Source of the DNA: an uncultured Maribacter sp.
GTDB lineage: Bacteria > Bacteroidota > Bacteroidia > Flavobacteriales > Flavobacteriaceae
NCBI GenBank assembly: GCA_937125035.1
Contig: CAKZLG010000167.1
Coordinates: 1-50,928, forward strand
Length of the DNA: 50,928 nt
Direction: 5' to 3'
Shown here: piece by piece, positions 28,310-38,852 of the stretch
Layout: each line of letters begins with the position of its first letter
Numbering within the stretch: position 1 is the stretch's first letter
The notes under the pieces: model-generated
What the model saw: only the letters and a program-made list of their open reading frames with translations
What the model was told of the DNA's origin: nothing
Databases searched by the model: none
Translations under genes and position numbers: made by a program

Positions 28310-30061
28310 TCAGTTTTCTTTTTCCGCTAGTTGATTCTTGTAAAGCTCTTTATAGTAGCCATTTTGGGAATTCAACTCCTCGTGGGTGCCCTCTTGCAAG
28401 AGTTGTCCGTTCTCAAGCACCAAAATTTTATCGGCGTTTTTGGCAGAGGATACCCTGTGGCTAACAATTAGCGTTGTCCTATGGCTGGAAGCTCTCTTCA
28501 GGTTGTTCAGGATTTCCTCTTCCGTCTCCGTATCCACCGCAGAAAGGCAATCATCGAACAAATAGATGGGAGCATCCTTCAATAGGGCCCTTGCAATGGA
28601 TACCCGCTGTTTTTGGCCTCCGCTGAGCGTTATGCCCCGCTCCCCAAGTACGGTATCGTACCCTTTTCCAAAGCCCATGATATTGTCGTGGACCACCGCA
28701 TTTTTGGCGGCCTCAACTACCTGTTCTTCTGTGGCGTTGTACTTGCCGAATTTAATATTGTTTTTTATGCTGTCCGAAAATAGGAAGGCATCTTGGGGCA
28801 CGGCTCCAATGGCCGCCCTAAGTGCGGTAAGGCTTATTTGCTGGAGGGGTCTTCCATCTAAGGTGATTTCACCCTCGGTAGGGTCGTACAAACGGGCCAC
28901 CAAATCTAAAATGGTAGATTTACCAGATCCTGTCTTACCCAGAATGGCCACGGTATCTCCAGCATCAATGGTAAAGGAGAGCTTGTGCAATGCCTCTATC
29001 TCCGTATCCGGATATACGAAACTTACATTTTTGAATTCTATTTTGCCCTGTATGTCCAACGGAGTGGCCACCTCTTCCTTAAGTTCTGGTTGCTCCTTGA
29101 GAAACTCATTGATACGCTCTTGGCTGGCCTCGGCCCGCTGCACAATGGACGTGAGCCAGCCCACAATGGCCACAGGCCAAGTCAGCATATTCACATATAG
29201 GATGAATTCTGCAATGAGCCCCACCCCAATCTCGCCATTAATATATTGTTTCCCCCCAATATAGATGACCAAGATATTGCTCACTCCGATCAGGAGGATC
29301 ATCAGCGGAAAGAACCAAGCATTCACCTTGGCCAAGCTCATGCTCTTATCCCTGCCATCATTGGCCAAAACGGTGAGCTCTTCATTGGTCTGTGGCTCCA
29401 AAGTGTAGGCCTTAATAACGGAGACCCCTGAAAAGACCTCCTGCGTAAAGGTGGACAAGGTGGATAAATATTGCTGTACAATGGTGCTGCGCTTGTGAAT
29501 GATTTTGCTGATCTGGTAGATCAGAACGGAAAGTACGGGTAGCGGCAATAAGGTGTAGGCCGCCAAGGTAGGGGCCTTGATGAACATCAGGGGAATGAGG
29601 CAGGTGAAAAGGGTAAAGGTCTGAATGCCGTACATGATGGCCGGCCCAGCGTACATGCGCACTTGGTTCACATCTTCACTAATGCGGTTCATGAGATCTC
29701 CTGTCCTGTTTTTTTTATAAAAGGAAAGATTTAAAATCTGGTAGTGGTCAAACACCTCATTTTTTAAGTCGTACTCTATGTATCTGGAAACGTTGATGAT
29801 GGTCTGTCTCATCAAAAAGGTAAAAAAACCGGAGAGCAGGGCCGCGCCCACTATGATCAGGATGTATTGCGTGATCAAGGACTGGGCTTCGGATTTTAAT
29901 ATCTCATTGTCCAAAAAACGCTCTACCGTGGAAATGGTCTTGTTCACATAAGAAGGCATGACCAATTGAAAAAGACGGGCAATGATGGTGATGACGATGC
30001 CCAACAACAATTTACCCCAATATTTTTTGAAGTATTTGTTGAGGTGTTTCAGTTCCTTCAT
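28310..30061 (-). CDS. ABC transporter, fused permease and ATPase (MsbA/MdlB-like)
   Basis: 583 aa; 6-TM domain then GKTGSGKST, LSGGQKQRVSIARAL, PIYLFDDCLSAVD. Confidence 0.96.
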   Translation of the reverse strand: MKELKHLNKYFKKYWGKLLLGIVITIIARLFQLVMPSYVNKTISTVERFLDNEILKSEAQSLITQYILIIVGAALLSGFFTFLMRQTIINVSRYIEYDLKNEVFDHYQILNLSFYKKNRTGDLMNRISEDVNQVRMYAGPAIMYGIQTFTLFTCLIPLMFIKAPTLAAYTLLPLPVLSVLIYQISKIIHKRSTIVQQYLSTLSTFTQEVFSGVSVIKAYTLEPQTNEELTVLANDGRDKSMSLAKVNAWFFPLMILLIGVSNILVIYIGGKQYINGEIGVGLIAEFILYVNMLTWPVAIVGWLTSIVQRAEASQERINEFLKEQPELKEEVATPLDIQGKIEFKNVSFVYPDTEIEALHKLSFTIDAGDTVAILGKTGSGKSTILDLVARLYDPTEGEITLDGRPLQQISLTALRAAIGAVPQDAFLFSDSIKNNIKFGKYNATEEQVVEAAKNAVVHDNIMGFGKGYDTVLGERGITLSGGQKQRVSIARALLKDAPIYLFDDCLSAVDTETEEEILNNLKRASSHRTTLIVSHRVSSAKNADKILVLENGQLLQEGTHEELNSQNGYYKELYKNQLAEKEN

Positions 30062-30165
30062 GAATGGTTTTGAAAAGGTGTCGTTTTGTTAAATGCGATT
30101 TCAAAGATAGGTTTTTGATGGGCAAACGAATGTTATAAAATATAAAAGATAAAATGGGTTTGCCA

Positions 30166-30196
30166 TTGTGGCCCTTAGTAGAGATGTGTACTTTTG
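30166..30196 (+). promoter_or_regulatory. Putative promoter of nusB-DUF1573-yajC
   Basis: TTG (30166-30168) N20 TACTTTTG (30189-30196). Confidence 0.5.
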
Positions 30197-30236
30197 TGCC
30201 CAATTAAAGAAAATCCAAAAACTAAAGTTCTTCAAA

Positions 30237-31184
30237 ATGCTTACAAGACGGCACATTAGGGTGAAGGTGATGCAGTGTATCTATGCCCTGATCCAATCCA
30301 AGGACGATTCTTTGGAGAAGCAGCAGAAATTTCTCAAAGTAAGTATTGATAATACCTATACTCTTTATCTTTTATGGTTGAGCCTTTTCGTGGAGATAGC
30401 GCAAAAAGCCGAAGAGCAGGTACAGTTGGGCTCTAAAAAGTACATTGACCAATCCCCGCAAGAAACCCGCTTTAAGGAGCGCTTCTCCAAAAATAGGTTC
30501 CTAGTGCAATTAAGGTCGAACCATTTGCTGAAGGAGACCTTGGAAGGCAAAAAGTTGAACAATTGGTACCTGAACGATGAATATGTCAAATTGATCTACA
30601 AGGAGATTATAGAGAGCGCCACCTATGCGCAATACCTCTCCCAGGAGCAGGATTCCTACGAATCCGATAAAGCTTTTATTCTGGAGCTCTTTAAAAATGT
30701 CATGGCCCCCAATGATAAGATATATGAGTATTTTGAGGACGATAAGCTCACTTGGGTGGATGATATCCCCATTGTGAATACCTTCCTATTGAAACATTTG
30801 AAAAAGGCCAAGGCGGATCAAGATGAAAACTTCTTCCTTCCCAAATTGTTAAAGGACAGCGAAGATATGGAATATGCCAATCGCTTATTGACCAAGACCT
30901 TATTGCTTAATGAGGATCTGGAAAAGGAAATAGAGGGCAAAACGCCCAATTGGGACAAGGACCGTATTGCAGATGTTGACGCCATTCTGTTAAAAATGGC
31001 CATTTGTGAACTGCTGCACTTTCCCTCCATACCAGAGCGGGTCACCATCAATGAATATTTGGAGATATCAAAGGAATATTCCACCCCCAAAAGCAGTATT
31101 TTCATCAATGGTATCTTGGATAAATTGACCAAAGAGTACAAACAATCTGGCAAGCTCAATAAAATGGGTAGGGGCCTGTTGTAA
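30237..31184 (+). CDS. nusB: Transcription antitermination factor NusB (long Bacteroidota form)
   Basis: MLTRRHIRVKVMQCIYALIQ... and C-terminal NWDKDRIADVDAILLKMAICELLHFPSIPERVTINEYLEISKEYSTPKSSIFINGILDKL; ORF opens at 30168. Confidence 0.95.
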   Translation: MLTRRHIRVKVMQCIYALIQSKDDSLEKQQKFLKVSIDNTYTLYLLWLSLFVEIAQKAEEQVQLGSKKYIDQSPQETRFKERFSKNRFLVQLRSNHLLKETLEGKKLNNWYLNDEYVKLIYKEIIESATYAQYLSQEQDSYESDKAFILELFKNVMAPNDKIYEYFEDDKLTWVDDIPIVNTFLLKHLKKAKADQDENFFLPKLLKDSEDMEYANRLLTKTLLLNEDLEKEIEGKTPNWDKDRIADVDAILLKMAICELLHFPSIPERVTINEYLEISKEYSTPKSSIFINGILDKLTKEYKQSGKLNKMGRGLL

Positions 31185-31224
31185 TTTTTTTTCTAATTTT
31201 ACGTTCAAAATAAAAAATACAAAC

Positions 31225-31695
31225 ATGAGAAAAGTAGTTTTAGCCGTTAGTTTGGCATCCGTTTTTGCCTTTACCTCTTGCAAGGAAAAGGCCTCCAGTA
31301 AAATACAGACCGCCAATGTAGCCCAGGCAGCGGAACGTGATGAGGCCGCAAAAGCCGTTCCTGTCATGACCTTTGAGAAGGCAGAACATGATTTTGGCAC
31401 TATTGAGCAAGGTACCCCACAAGAGACCGCGTTCAAATTCACCAATACCGGAAATGCGCCCTTGATCATCACGGACGCCAAGAGCAGCTGTGGCTGTACG
31501 GTTCCAAATCCACCTAAAGATCCCATAGCACCAGGGGAGAGCAGTGAGCTATTGGTAAAGTTCAACGGATCTGGTCAGAACCAAGTGACCAAGACCATTA
31601 CGGTTACGGCCAACACTGCCAAGGGATCGGAAGTGCTCAGAATAAAGGCATTTGTGAATCCTAAAGGTGCAGCCCCGTTGGGTCCAGTTAAGTAA
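31225..31695 (+). CDS. DUF1573 domain lipoprotein
   Basis: MRKVVLAVSLASVFAFTSCKEK lipobox; HDFGTIEQGTPQETAFKFTNTGNAPLIITDAKSSCGCTVP. Confidence 0.95.
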   Translation: MRKVVLAVSLASVFAFTSCKEKASSKIQTANVAQAAERDEAAKAVPVMTFEKAEHDFGTIEQGTPQETAFKFTNTGNAPLIITDAKSSCGCTVPNPPKDPIAPGESSELLVKFNGSGQNQVTKTITVTANTAKGSEVLRIKAFVNPKGAAPLGPVK

Positions 31696-31720
31696 TCTAA
31701 ACCTTTAAGAGAACCAAATA

Positions 31721-32008
31721 ATGGGTGATATAGGACAGTTTCTTCCAATGATCTTGATTTTTGTGGTGGCGTATTTTTTCATGATACGTCCGCAAATGAA
31801 AAGACAAAAGGATGAAAAGAAGTTTGCTGCCGAACTTAAAAAGGGCGATCGGGTAATTACAAAAAGTGGTCTGCATGGTAAGATCGTGGAATTAAGTGAA
31901 AAGGACTTCTCTTGCGTGTTGGAAACCATGGCAGGTAAGTTGAGGTTTGATCGTTCCGCCATTTCCATGGAAATGAGTAAAAAGCTGGCCGCACCCGAAA
32001 AGAAATAA
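31721..32008 (+). CDS. yajC: Preprotein translocase subunit YajC
   Basis: 95 aa; YFFMIRPQMKRQKDEKKFAAELKKGDRVITKSGLHGKIVEL. Confidence 0.96.
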   Translation: MGDIGQFLPMILIFVVAYFFMIRPQMKRQKDEKKFAAELKKGDRVITKSGLHGKIVELSEKDFSCVLETMAGKLRFDRSAISMEMSKKLAAPEKK

Positions 32009-32030
32009 CGCTATTTACAGTACAAAAAAG

Positions 32031-32059
32031 AAAAGCCATGGGATTCCATGGCTTTTTTT
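32031..32059 (+). terminator. Terminator after yajC
   Basis: AAAAGCCATGG-gatt-CCATGGCTTTT, 11-bp perfect stem with T-run. Confidence 0.85.
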
Positions 32060-32100
32060 ATTATCAAAATTGATTATCTTGATGGCTAGAAACATAGCAC

Positions 32101-33447
32101 ATGCACAATCGTAGAAATTTCATTAAGAAAGGTGCGGCCGGCTTGGCACTCACCACAAGTTCTTTTGTTTTCCCCATGGAACTCTTGGGGTCCATGCGGC
32201 GCAGGGTGGGGCCCAATGATACCATTAATGTGGGGGTCATTGGTTGCAAGGGCATGGGCTTTTCAGACCTTACTTCCTTTTTAAAACAGAGTGATGTTAA
32301 TGTGGTAGGTCTTTGTGATGTAGATGAAAACGTGCTGCAACAGCGTACGGCCGATCTTGAAAAGGCGGGCATCAAAAAACCCAAATGGTACCGTGATTAC
32401 AGGAACCTTTTGGAGAACCAAGACATTGACGCCGTCATAATTGGAACGCCAGACCACTGGCATTGTTTACAATTGATAGATGCATTACAGGCCGGGAAAG
32501 ATGTGTACTGTGAAAAGCCCATAGCAAATTCCATCCAGGAAGCGGACATCATGCTCAACTACGTACAGGCGAGTGATCGCATGGTGCAGATCGGCCAGTG
32601 GCAGCGCAGTCAGCCCCACTTTGTGGATGCCATAAAATTTGTTCATTCCGGCGCATTGGGGGAGATTCGCTTGGCCAAGGCATGGGCGTACCAGGGCTGG
32701 ATGAAGCCCGTGCCAGAACTGCCCAATACCGCGGTTCCCTCAGGGGTTGATTATAACATGTGGTTGGGTCCAGCGCCCATAAGGCCCTTCAACCCCAATA
32801 GGTTCCATTTTAATTTTAGATGGTTTTGGGATTATGCGGGCGGACTCATGACGGATTGGGGCGTTCATCTCATTGATTACGCGCTCTATGGCATGCAGGC
32901 GGCCACGCCAAAGTCCGTTATGGCGCTCGGCGGAAAGTTTGCCTATCCCAATGATGCCTCGGAGACGCCAGATACCCTTCAAACAGTCTATGAATTTGAT
33001 GGTTTTTCCATTTTGTGGGAACATGCTACAGGCATCGATGGCGGTAACTACGGTAGAAACCACGGTATTGCCTTTATTGGTAATCAGGGTACACTGGTAC
33101 TTGACCGTGGAGGTTGGGAGGTCATCCCTGAAACCAAATTTCAAGGTTGGGGCAAGGAAGGCATTCCTAAAATGGAGGCCGTAAGCTATGATACTGGGGG
33201 GGTCAGTGGGCTGGACCTACATACCAAAAATTTCACCGATGCCATGAAGAGCAGGGATGCCAGTAGTTTAAATGCGCCGATAAAGGTGGGCTACGATGCG
33301 GCCAGGGTTTCCCATATGGGCAACGTGGCCTATAAAACCGGCAACAGAATCTATTGGGATGCCGCCAAAGGGGCTTTCGCAGAGGAGGCCGCCAACGTTT
33401 TCACCAAGGCCGATTATCAAAATGGCTGGAAATTGCCCATGGTGTAG
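32101..33447 (+). CDS. Gfo/Idh/MocA family oxidoreductase, exported (Tat-like signal)
   Basis: MHNRRNFIKKGAAGLALTTSSFVFP; NVGVIGCKGMG, DVYCEKPIANSIQEADIML, DWGVHLIDYALYGM. Confidence 0.94.
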   Translation: MHNRRNFIKKGAAGLALTTSSFVFPMELLGSMRRRVGPNDTINVGVIGCKGMGFSDLTSFLKQSDVNVVGLCDVDENVLQQRTADLEKAGIKKPKWYRDYRNLLENQDIDAVIIGTPDHWHCLQLIDALQAGKDVYCEKPIANSIQEADIMLNYVQASDRMVQIGQWQRSQPHFVDAIKFVHSGALGEIRLAKAWAYQGWMKPVPELPNTAVPSGVDYNMWLGPAPIRPFNPNRFHFNFRWFWDYAGGLMTDWGVHLIDYALYGMQAATPKSVMALGGKFAYPNDASETPDTLQTVYEFDGFSILWEHATGIDGGNYGRNHGIAFIGNQGTLVLDRGGWEVIPETKFQGWGKEGIPKMEAVSYDTGGVSGLDLHTKNFTDAMKSRDASSLNAPIKVGYDAARVSHMGNVAYKTGNRIYWDAAKGAFAEEAANVFTKADYQNGWKLPMV

Positions 33448-33837
33448 GACTGCCTTTAACAAGGTGTTTTTTTCCGTTGATTGGCCTTGGGGGACTTCCT
33501 CTTTCAAGGTCATTGGAAACATTTTGGCCATTTGAACCATCGCTTTTTCATCCAATCCCTTCTTTCTTTTAAACGGCCAACATCCGCGACCTTTTTCTGG
33601 TTTAAATGGATATTTTCAAGTATGTTGAGGGCATTGGTGAGAAAGATTGGATAAAGAACCGGGCCAGATGGGTACTTAGGTTATCGATAGCCAATGCATT
33701 TGTATTGGTAAGGTGATGGTCTGAAAAATGCCCCGGGTACATCTTATCCAACCCCATCTTTTTTGGTGGTTACTCTTACCTCTTAAGGGATGCTCCGCAG
33801 CGAAGAAGCTATTAATTTCTCTGCTTTAAGTTACTTG

Positions 33838-35067
33838 TCATTTGGCCTTTTGTGCCGTGAGTTCACAAATCTTCACGATGACCTTTATGGCCTGTACCAT
33901 GCTTTCTACGGGCACATATTCGTATTTGCCGTGAAAGTTGTGTCCGCCCGCAAAGATATTGGGGCAGGGCAGGCCCATAAAACTAAGTTGAGAACCATCC
34001 GTGCCACCCCGTATGGGTTTTATGATAGGGGTGATGCCCAAGGTTTCCATGGCCTCTTTGGCAATGTCCACAATGTGCATTACGGGGGTTATTTTTTCTC
34101 CCATATTGTAATACTGGTCCAGCATCTCAAGTGCAATGCAATCGTTAAATTGTTCATTGAGGGCTGCCGTTAGCTGTTGCAATGTATTTTTTCTAGCCTC
34201 AAAATGGGCCTTGTAATGGTCCCGTATAATGAGTTCCACAACTGTTTTTTCTATGGTTCCCTGAAAGTGGTGCACATGAAAAAAACCTTCGCGATCGGTC
34301 GTTTTTTCGGGTACTTCATTGGAGGGGAGGGCGGCCAATAAGGCAGTGGCTATAGTGATGGCGTTGACCATCTTGTTCTTGGCATAGCCCGGGTGCACAC
34401 TTTTACCGGTAATGGTAATGGTGGCACTGGCGGCATTGAAGTTTTCGTACTCCAGTTCGCCCAATTGGCTGCCATCCATGGTGTAGGCCCAGTCGGCACC
34501 AAACTGCTGTACATCAAATTTATGGGCCCCTCTGCCTATTTCCTCATCTGGAGTAAAGCCCACACGGATTTTACCATGTTTTATTTCCGGGTGTTTTATC
34601 AAGTGATCCATGGCCTCCATGATCTCCGTGATGCCGGCTTTGTCATCGGCTCCCAAGAGGGTGGTGCCATCGGTAACGATCAGGGTTTGTCCCTTATATT
34701 GCTTTAGATCTTCAAAATAAGAAGGAGAAAGGATAATTTTCTCTTTGGCGTCCAATTCAATATCTCCGCCATCATAAGCTTCAATGATCCTTGGAGCTAC
34801 ATTGGTGCCGGAAAAATCGGGCGTGGTATCAAAATGGGCAATAAAGCCAAGGGTTGGTGTATCATGGTCCACATTGCTGGGTAGGGTGGCCATGACGTAG
34901 GCGTTCTCGTCTATGGAAACCTCGGTCATGCCCATCGCCTTAAGCTCTTTCACCAAAAGGTTCGCCAATACCCATTGTTTTTCAGTACTTGGTGTGGTGG
35001 GGGAGGAGGGGTCACTCTGGGTGTCCAATTGCACATATTTTATAAAACGATCGATGATTGTTTGCAT
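33838..35067 (-). CDS. pepT: Peptidase T
   Basis: 409 aa; [96 protein letters not shown]. Confidence 0.97.
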   Translation of the reverse strand: MQTIIDRFIKYVQLDTQSDPSSPTTPSTEKQWVLANLLVKELKAMGMTEVSIDENAYVMATLPSNVDHDTPTLGFIAHFDTTPDFSGTNVAPRIIEAYDGGDIELDAKEKIILSPSYFEDLKQYKGQTLIVTDGTTLLGADDKAGITEIMEAMDHLIKHPEIKHGKIRVGFTPDEEIGRGAHKFDVQQFGADWAYTMDGSQLGELEYENFNAASATITITGKSVHPGYAKNKMVNAITIATALLAALPSNEVPEKTTDREGFFHVHHFQGTIEKTVVELIIRDHYKAHFEARKNTLQQLTAALNEQFNDCIALEMLDQYYNMGEKITPVMHIVDIAKEAMETLGITPIIKPIRGGTDGSQLSFMGLPCPNIFAGGHNFHGKYEYVPVESMVQAIKVIVKICELTAQKAK

Positions 35068-35132
35068 TCCAAAGAGTTTTGCTCAAAAATAAGCTTAAAA
35101 TTGTATTTTTACGGCTACGTTTTATTCATTTC

Positions 35133-35594
35133 ATGAAAGCAATCCCCCCATTTTTAAGTACTTTTTTTGCCGTGTATTTCATGCTGGGAGAACTCCGGGC
35201 CCAGGCAGATTGTGTCTTGGGTGTTGGGCTCTCTGAGGATGCCATTCTCATGGATGTCTTTCAAATGAACGATTATCAGAAAGAGCAGTTGGCCAATTTT
35301 AGTGCAGAGCTGAAATATAGAAATGACCTATTGGCCACCAAACTGGATAATATTAGGAACAGACATCCACAAAGCAATGTTGCGGAGCTGAACCTATTGG
35401 CCCAAAAATATAGGGAGGTAATGGACAGCATGGCCTTGGTACAGGCCATGGTGGACAAGCGTATGCTGGCCCTTTTCAATGAAAAACAGTACGATCTTTA
35501 CCGGGACCTCTGCCAGGAAGCCTCTCGTTCACCTTATCTGGTAGTGCCCACAATGTATGGGGACAGTGTGCCAAAACCGAAAGAACGAAGGTAA
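35133..35594 (+). CDS. Secreted hypothetical protein, alpha-helical
   Basis: Signal peptide MKAIPPFLSTFFAVYFMLGELRAQA; helical segment with LTXXQ-like NDYQKEQLANFSAELKYRN. Confidence 0.75.
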   Translation: MKAIPPFLSTFFAVYFMLGELRAQADCVLGVGLSEDAILMDVFQMNDYQKEQLANFSAELKYRNDLLATKLDNIRNRHPQSNVAELNLLAQKYREVMDSMALVQAMVDKRMLALFNEKQYDLYRDLCQEASRSPYLVVPTMYGDSVPKPKERR

Positions 35595-35662
35595 GATTTG
35601 CCGGCCAATGACCGTTATTATGGGCAACGGGTCGTATTTTTACACTCAAATAGTGACGCTTT

Positions 35663-36721
35663 ATGTACAAACTGGTCCTTAGGCCCCTCCTTTTTTTATT
35701 TGATCCGGAGCAAGTGCACCATTTTAGTTTTGCGCTTATAAGGGTGTGTTCCAAAATTGGATTGGGGCCCCTTTTCAGATCGGTCTTTATGGTAGAGGAC
35801 ACTCGCCTGCATAAGGAGGTGTTCGGCATTACCTTTAAGAATCCGGTGGGTTTGGCGGCAGGTTTTGATAAGAATGCACAATGCTATAATGAACTTTCGG
35901 ATTTTGGTTTCGGATTTGTGGAAATAGGAACGCTAACGCCAAAAGCGCAGGACGGCAATCCCAAGAAGCGACTTTTTCGCTTAAAGGAAGATAAGGCCAT
36001 CATCAACAGAATGGGTTTTAATAATGACGGGGTCTTTGATGCGGTAGAACAGTTGAAAAAAGAACATAGGGTAATTGTTGGCGGGAATATAGGTAAGAAT
36101 AAAAGCACCCCAAACAATGAGGCCATTAAGGATTATCTTATTTGTTTTGATGCCCTTTTTGACCATGTGGATTATTTTGTGGTGAATGTAAGTTCGCCCA
36201 ACACACCCGGACTTAGGGAACTGCAGGATCGGGAGCCCTTGACCGCGCTCTTAAAGGAACTTCAAAAGGAGAACGATAAATTGTCCACAAAGCAGGGAGG
36301 TAGCAGAAAGCCCATGTTGTTGAAAATAGCACCTGATCTTACTGATGAGCAGTTGTTGGATATCATTGCCATTGTAGAGGATACGGCCATAGATGGTGTT
36401 ATTGCCACCAATACCACCGTAGCGCGCAAGGATTTGACGTCCCACGCCCTGCTTACAGAAGAGGCAGGAGGGCTCAGTGGAAAACCGTTGACGGACAGGA
36501 GCACGGAGGTCATCCGTTTTTTAGCGGAAAAAAGCCAGAAGGCCTTTCCGATCATTGGGGTAGGGGGCATTCACTCCGAAAAGGACGCGTTAGAAAAACT
36601 TCAGGCAGGGGCAGACCTCATACAATTATGGACGGGTTTCGTCTATGAAGGGCCCTCTTTGGTGAAAAGGATCAACAAGGCCATTTTAGCACAAGGGCAG
36701 AGCGTCAGCGCCCGCGGTTAA
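35663..36721 (+). CDS. pyrD: Dihydroorotate dehydrogenase (quinone, class 2)
   Basis: 352 aa; [91 protein letters not shown]. Confidence 0.97.
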   Translation: MYKLVLRPLLFLFDPEQVHHFSFALIRVCSKIGLGPLFRSVFMVEDTRLHKEVFGITFKNPVGLAAGFDKNAQCYNELSDFGFGFVEIGTLTPKAQDGNPKKRLFRLKEDKAIINRMGFNNDGVFDAVEQLKKEHRVIVGGNIGKNKSTPNNEAIKDYLICFDALFDHVDYFVVNVSSPNTPGLRELQDREPLTALLKELQKENDKLSTKQGGSRKPMLLKIAPDLTDEQLLDIIAIVEDTAIDGVIATNTTVARKDLTSHALLTEEAGGLSGKPLTDRSTEVIRFLAEKSQKAFPIIGVGGIHSEKDALEKLQAGADLIQLWTGFVYEGPSLVKRINKAILAQGQSVSARG

Positions 36722-36762
36722 GATACATGCCAGCCGCGAGCACACTTTCCTAAAAGAAGGTC

Positions 36763-37206
36763 TTACGGGGCAGCCCAGTAATCCAATACCAATACATCGT
36801 CCAAATGTGGTCCCAGGACAGCCCCAAACGCCTTGTGGTCTGGGTGGGGCAAATAGATAGCGCGGTCTTCTTCACTGGAAAAGGAAAGAAAAAAGCAGTG
36901 GGTGAATCCTTTGTCAAGTCCCTCCGGACTGTTGTTCGTTCCCCATTCGTAGCCTATGATTTGTGGTATCTTGCTGGGAAGGGCGCTAAACGCCTCCTCC
37001 ACTTTTTGGATGTCCATGGCCGAAGTGCCCGGTTTAAATTTGAAGAGGACCACGTGCCGTAACACGCTGTCCGCGGATTGTGTTATGTTCATGGGGTTTT
37101 TTAAAGATTCGTTGCTTTCCGTTGTGCTTGCTATTCCCATTTGTAGGGAGAATAAGATAAGACCAATACTTATATAGTTGAGGTTCATGCGTGTGGTTTT
37201 GCCCAC
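36763..37206 (-). CDS. Dabb-family (stress-responsive alpha/beta barrel) protein, exported
   Basis: LRHVVLFKFKPGTSAMDIQKVEEAFSALPSKIPQIIGYEWGTNNSPEGLDKGFTHCFFLSFSSEEDRAIYLPHPDHKAF. Confidence 0.93.
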   Translation of the reverse strand: MGKTTRMNLNYISIGLILFSLQMGIASTTESNESLKNPMNITQSADSVLRHVVLFKFKPGTSAMDIQKVEEAFSALPSKIPQIIGYEWGTNNSPEGLDKGFTHCFFLSFSSEEDRAIYLPHPDHKAFGAVLGPHLDDVLVLDYWAAP

Positions 37207-37278
37207 AAGATATCAAAAATCCGCATTGTTCTTATATAATTTGTACTTTTCCCGGCACCAATTAAATAGACACTAGGG

Positions 37279-37899
37279 TTGGACTATCATCTTTTAATCA
37301 GTTTTTCATTGGCCACGGCGACATTGGCCATTTCCCCGGGCCCGGATAATATTTTTGTACTGGTGCAGAGCATGGCCCATGGGAAACGGTATGGGCTGGC
37401 CACTATGGCGGGACTCATGACAGGATCTTTGGTGCATACCACCTTATTGGCCTTTGGGGTATCTGCAGTGATCAACGAGAATCCTGCTGTTTTTTACGGA
37501 ATAAAAATCTTTGGGGCGCTGTACTTAATATACTTGGCCGTCATGGTGTTCAGGAGTGACGGGGCCATAGCCCTCTCAGGGGCCGATCAGCGTAAAAAGG
37601 GCTTGGGAAAACTGTATGTACAGGGTTTTTTTATGAACGTACTGAACCCTAAGGTCACGTTGTTCTTTTTGGCTTTTTTTCCAGGGTTCTTGTTTTCGGA
37701 TGTTTTGAGCCCGGTAGTTCAGTTCTACACCTTGGGGGCTGTTTTTATATTGGTGTCATCGCTCATCTTTGGATCCATAGCCCTTTTGAGCGGTCAGATT
37801 GCCAAATACATTAGGCATTCCGCCCATGTGGGCCAAGTACTCAAATGGCTCCAGATCCTTGTTTTTTTGGGCATTGCCCTTTATTTACTGCTAGGGTAG
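37279..37899 (+). CDS. LysE/RhtB family translocator
   Basis: 206 aa; SLATATLAISPGPDNIFVLVQSMAHGKRYGLATMAGLMTGSLVHT, NVLNPKVTLFFLAFFPGF; non-ATG start. Confidence 0.95.
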   Translation: MDYHLLISFSLATATLAISPGPDNIFVLVQSMAHGKRYGLATMAGLMTGSLVHTTLLAFGVSAVINENPAVFYGIKIFGALYLIYLAVMVFRSDGAIALSGADQRKKGLGKLYVQGFFMNVLNPKVTLFFLAFFPGFLFSDVLSPVVQFYTLGAVFILVSSLIFGSIALLSGQIAKYIRHSAHVGQVLKWLQILVFLGIALYLLLG

Positions 37900-37953
37900 T
37901 GGAATTCATGGACCTTCGTAGGGCCACTGGGTTGGAGTTTGTACTTTTGTGTT

Positions 37954-38823
37954 ATGTCCGAGGATCATGTAAAAATAATAGAGTGCCCAAGGGATGCCAT
38001 GCAGGGCATTAAGGAATTCATTCCCACGGCAAGGAAGGTGCAGTATTTGCAGGCCTTATTGGGCTGTGGTTTTGATACGTTGGATTTTGGCAGTTTTGTA
38101 TCCCCCAAGGCCATTCCCCAAATGGCGGATACGGCCGAAGTACTATCCAGTTTGGACCTTTCCAAGACCAAGAGTAAACTGTTGGCCATTGTCGCAAATG
38201 TCCGGGGCGCGGAGGACGCGTCTCAACATGAGGAAATACACTATTTGGGATTTCCTTTCTCCATTTCAGAAAACTTTCAAATGCGGAACACCCACAAGAC
38301 CATTGGACAATCCGTGGAGACCTTGGAGCGTATTTTCAATATTGCGGATGCCGCGGGCAAAGAGGTGGTTACGTACATTTCCATGGGTTTTGGCAATCCT
38401 TATGGCGACCCTTGGAACGTGGAAATTGTGAGCGAATGGACCGAAAAATTGGCCGCAATGGGGGCCCGTATCCTTTCGCTATCCGATACGGTGGGTACCT
38501 CGGATGCCGTAACGATATCCTATTTGTTCTCCAACCTCATACCTAAATATCCCCACATTGAATTTGGGGCGCATTTGCACACCACGCCCACCCAATGGCA
38601 TGGGAAAATGGATGCGGCCTACAAGGCCGGTTGCCGAAGATTTGACGGTGCCGTTCAAGGTTTTGGAGGATGTCCCATGGCCAAGGACGAGCTTACGGGA
38701 AACATGCCCACGGAAAAGATGTTGTCCTACCTCACGGCCCAAAAGGCCGAAACCGGGGTCAACTGGATGGTTTTTGAGGCGGCTTTCAATAGGGCTTCCG
38801 ACCTTTTCGGCACCTATCATTAG
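37954..38823 (+). CDS. mvaB: Hydroxymethylglutaryl-CoA lyase
   Basis: IIECPRDAMQGIKEFIPTARKVQYLQALLGCGFDTLDFGSFVSPKAIPQMADTAEVL, LSDTVGTSDAVTISYLF, DGAVQGFGGCPMAKDELTGNMPTE; ORF opens at 37939. Confidence 0.95.
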   Translation: MSEDHVKIIECPRDAMQGIKEFIPTARKVQYLQALLGCGFDTLDFGSFVSPKAIPQMADTAEVLSSLDLSKTKSKLLAIVANVRGAEDASQHEEIHYLGFPFSISENFQMRNTHKTIGQSVETLERIFNIADAAGKEVVTYISMGFGNPYGDPWNVEIVSEWTEKLAAMGARILSLSDTVGTSDAVTISYLFSNLIPKYPHIEFGAHLHTTPTQWHGKMDAAYKAGCRRFDGAVQGFGGCPMAKDELTGNMPTEKMLSYLTAQKAETGVNWMVFEAAFNRASDLFGTYH

Positions 38824-38852
38824 TGTTGCCACTCCTTGGTTTTTGCTTCTCT

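Noticed and set aside
33268-33555. 95-aa minus-strand ORF at the 3' end of the Gfo/Idh gene
   Set aside because: Mostly antisense to a clear oxidoreductase; the peptide EKAMVQMAKMFPMTLKEEVPQGQS looked protein-like but matches no family I know.
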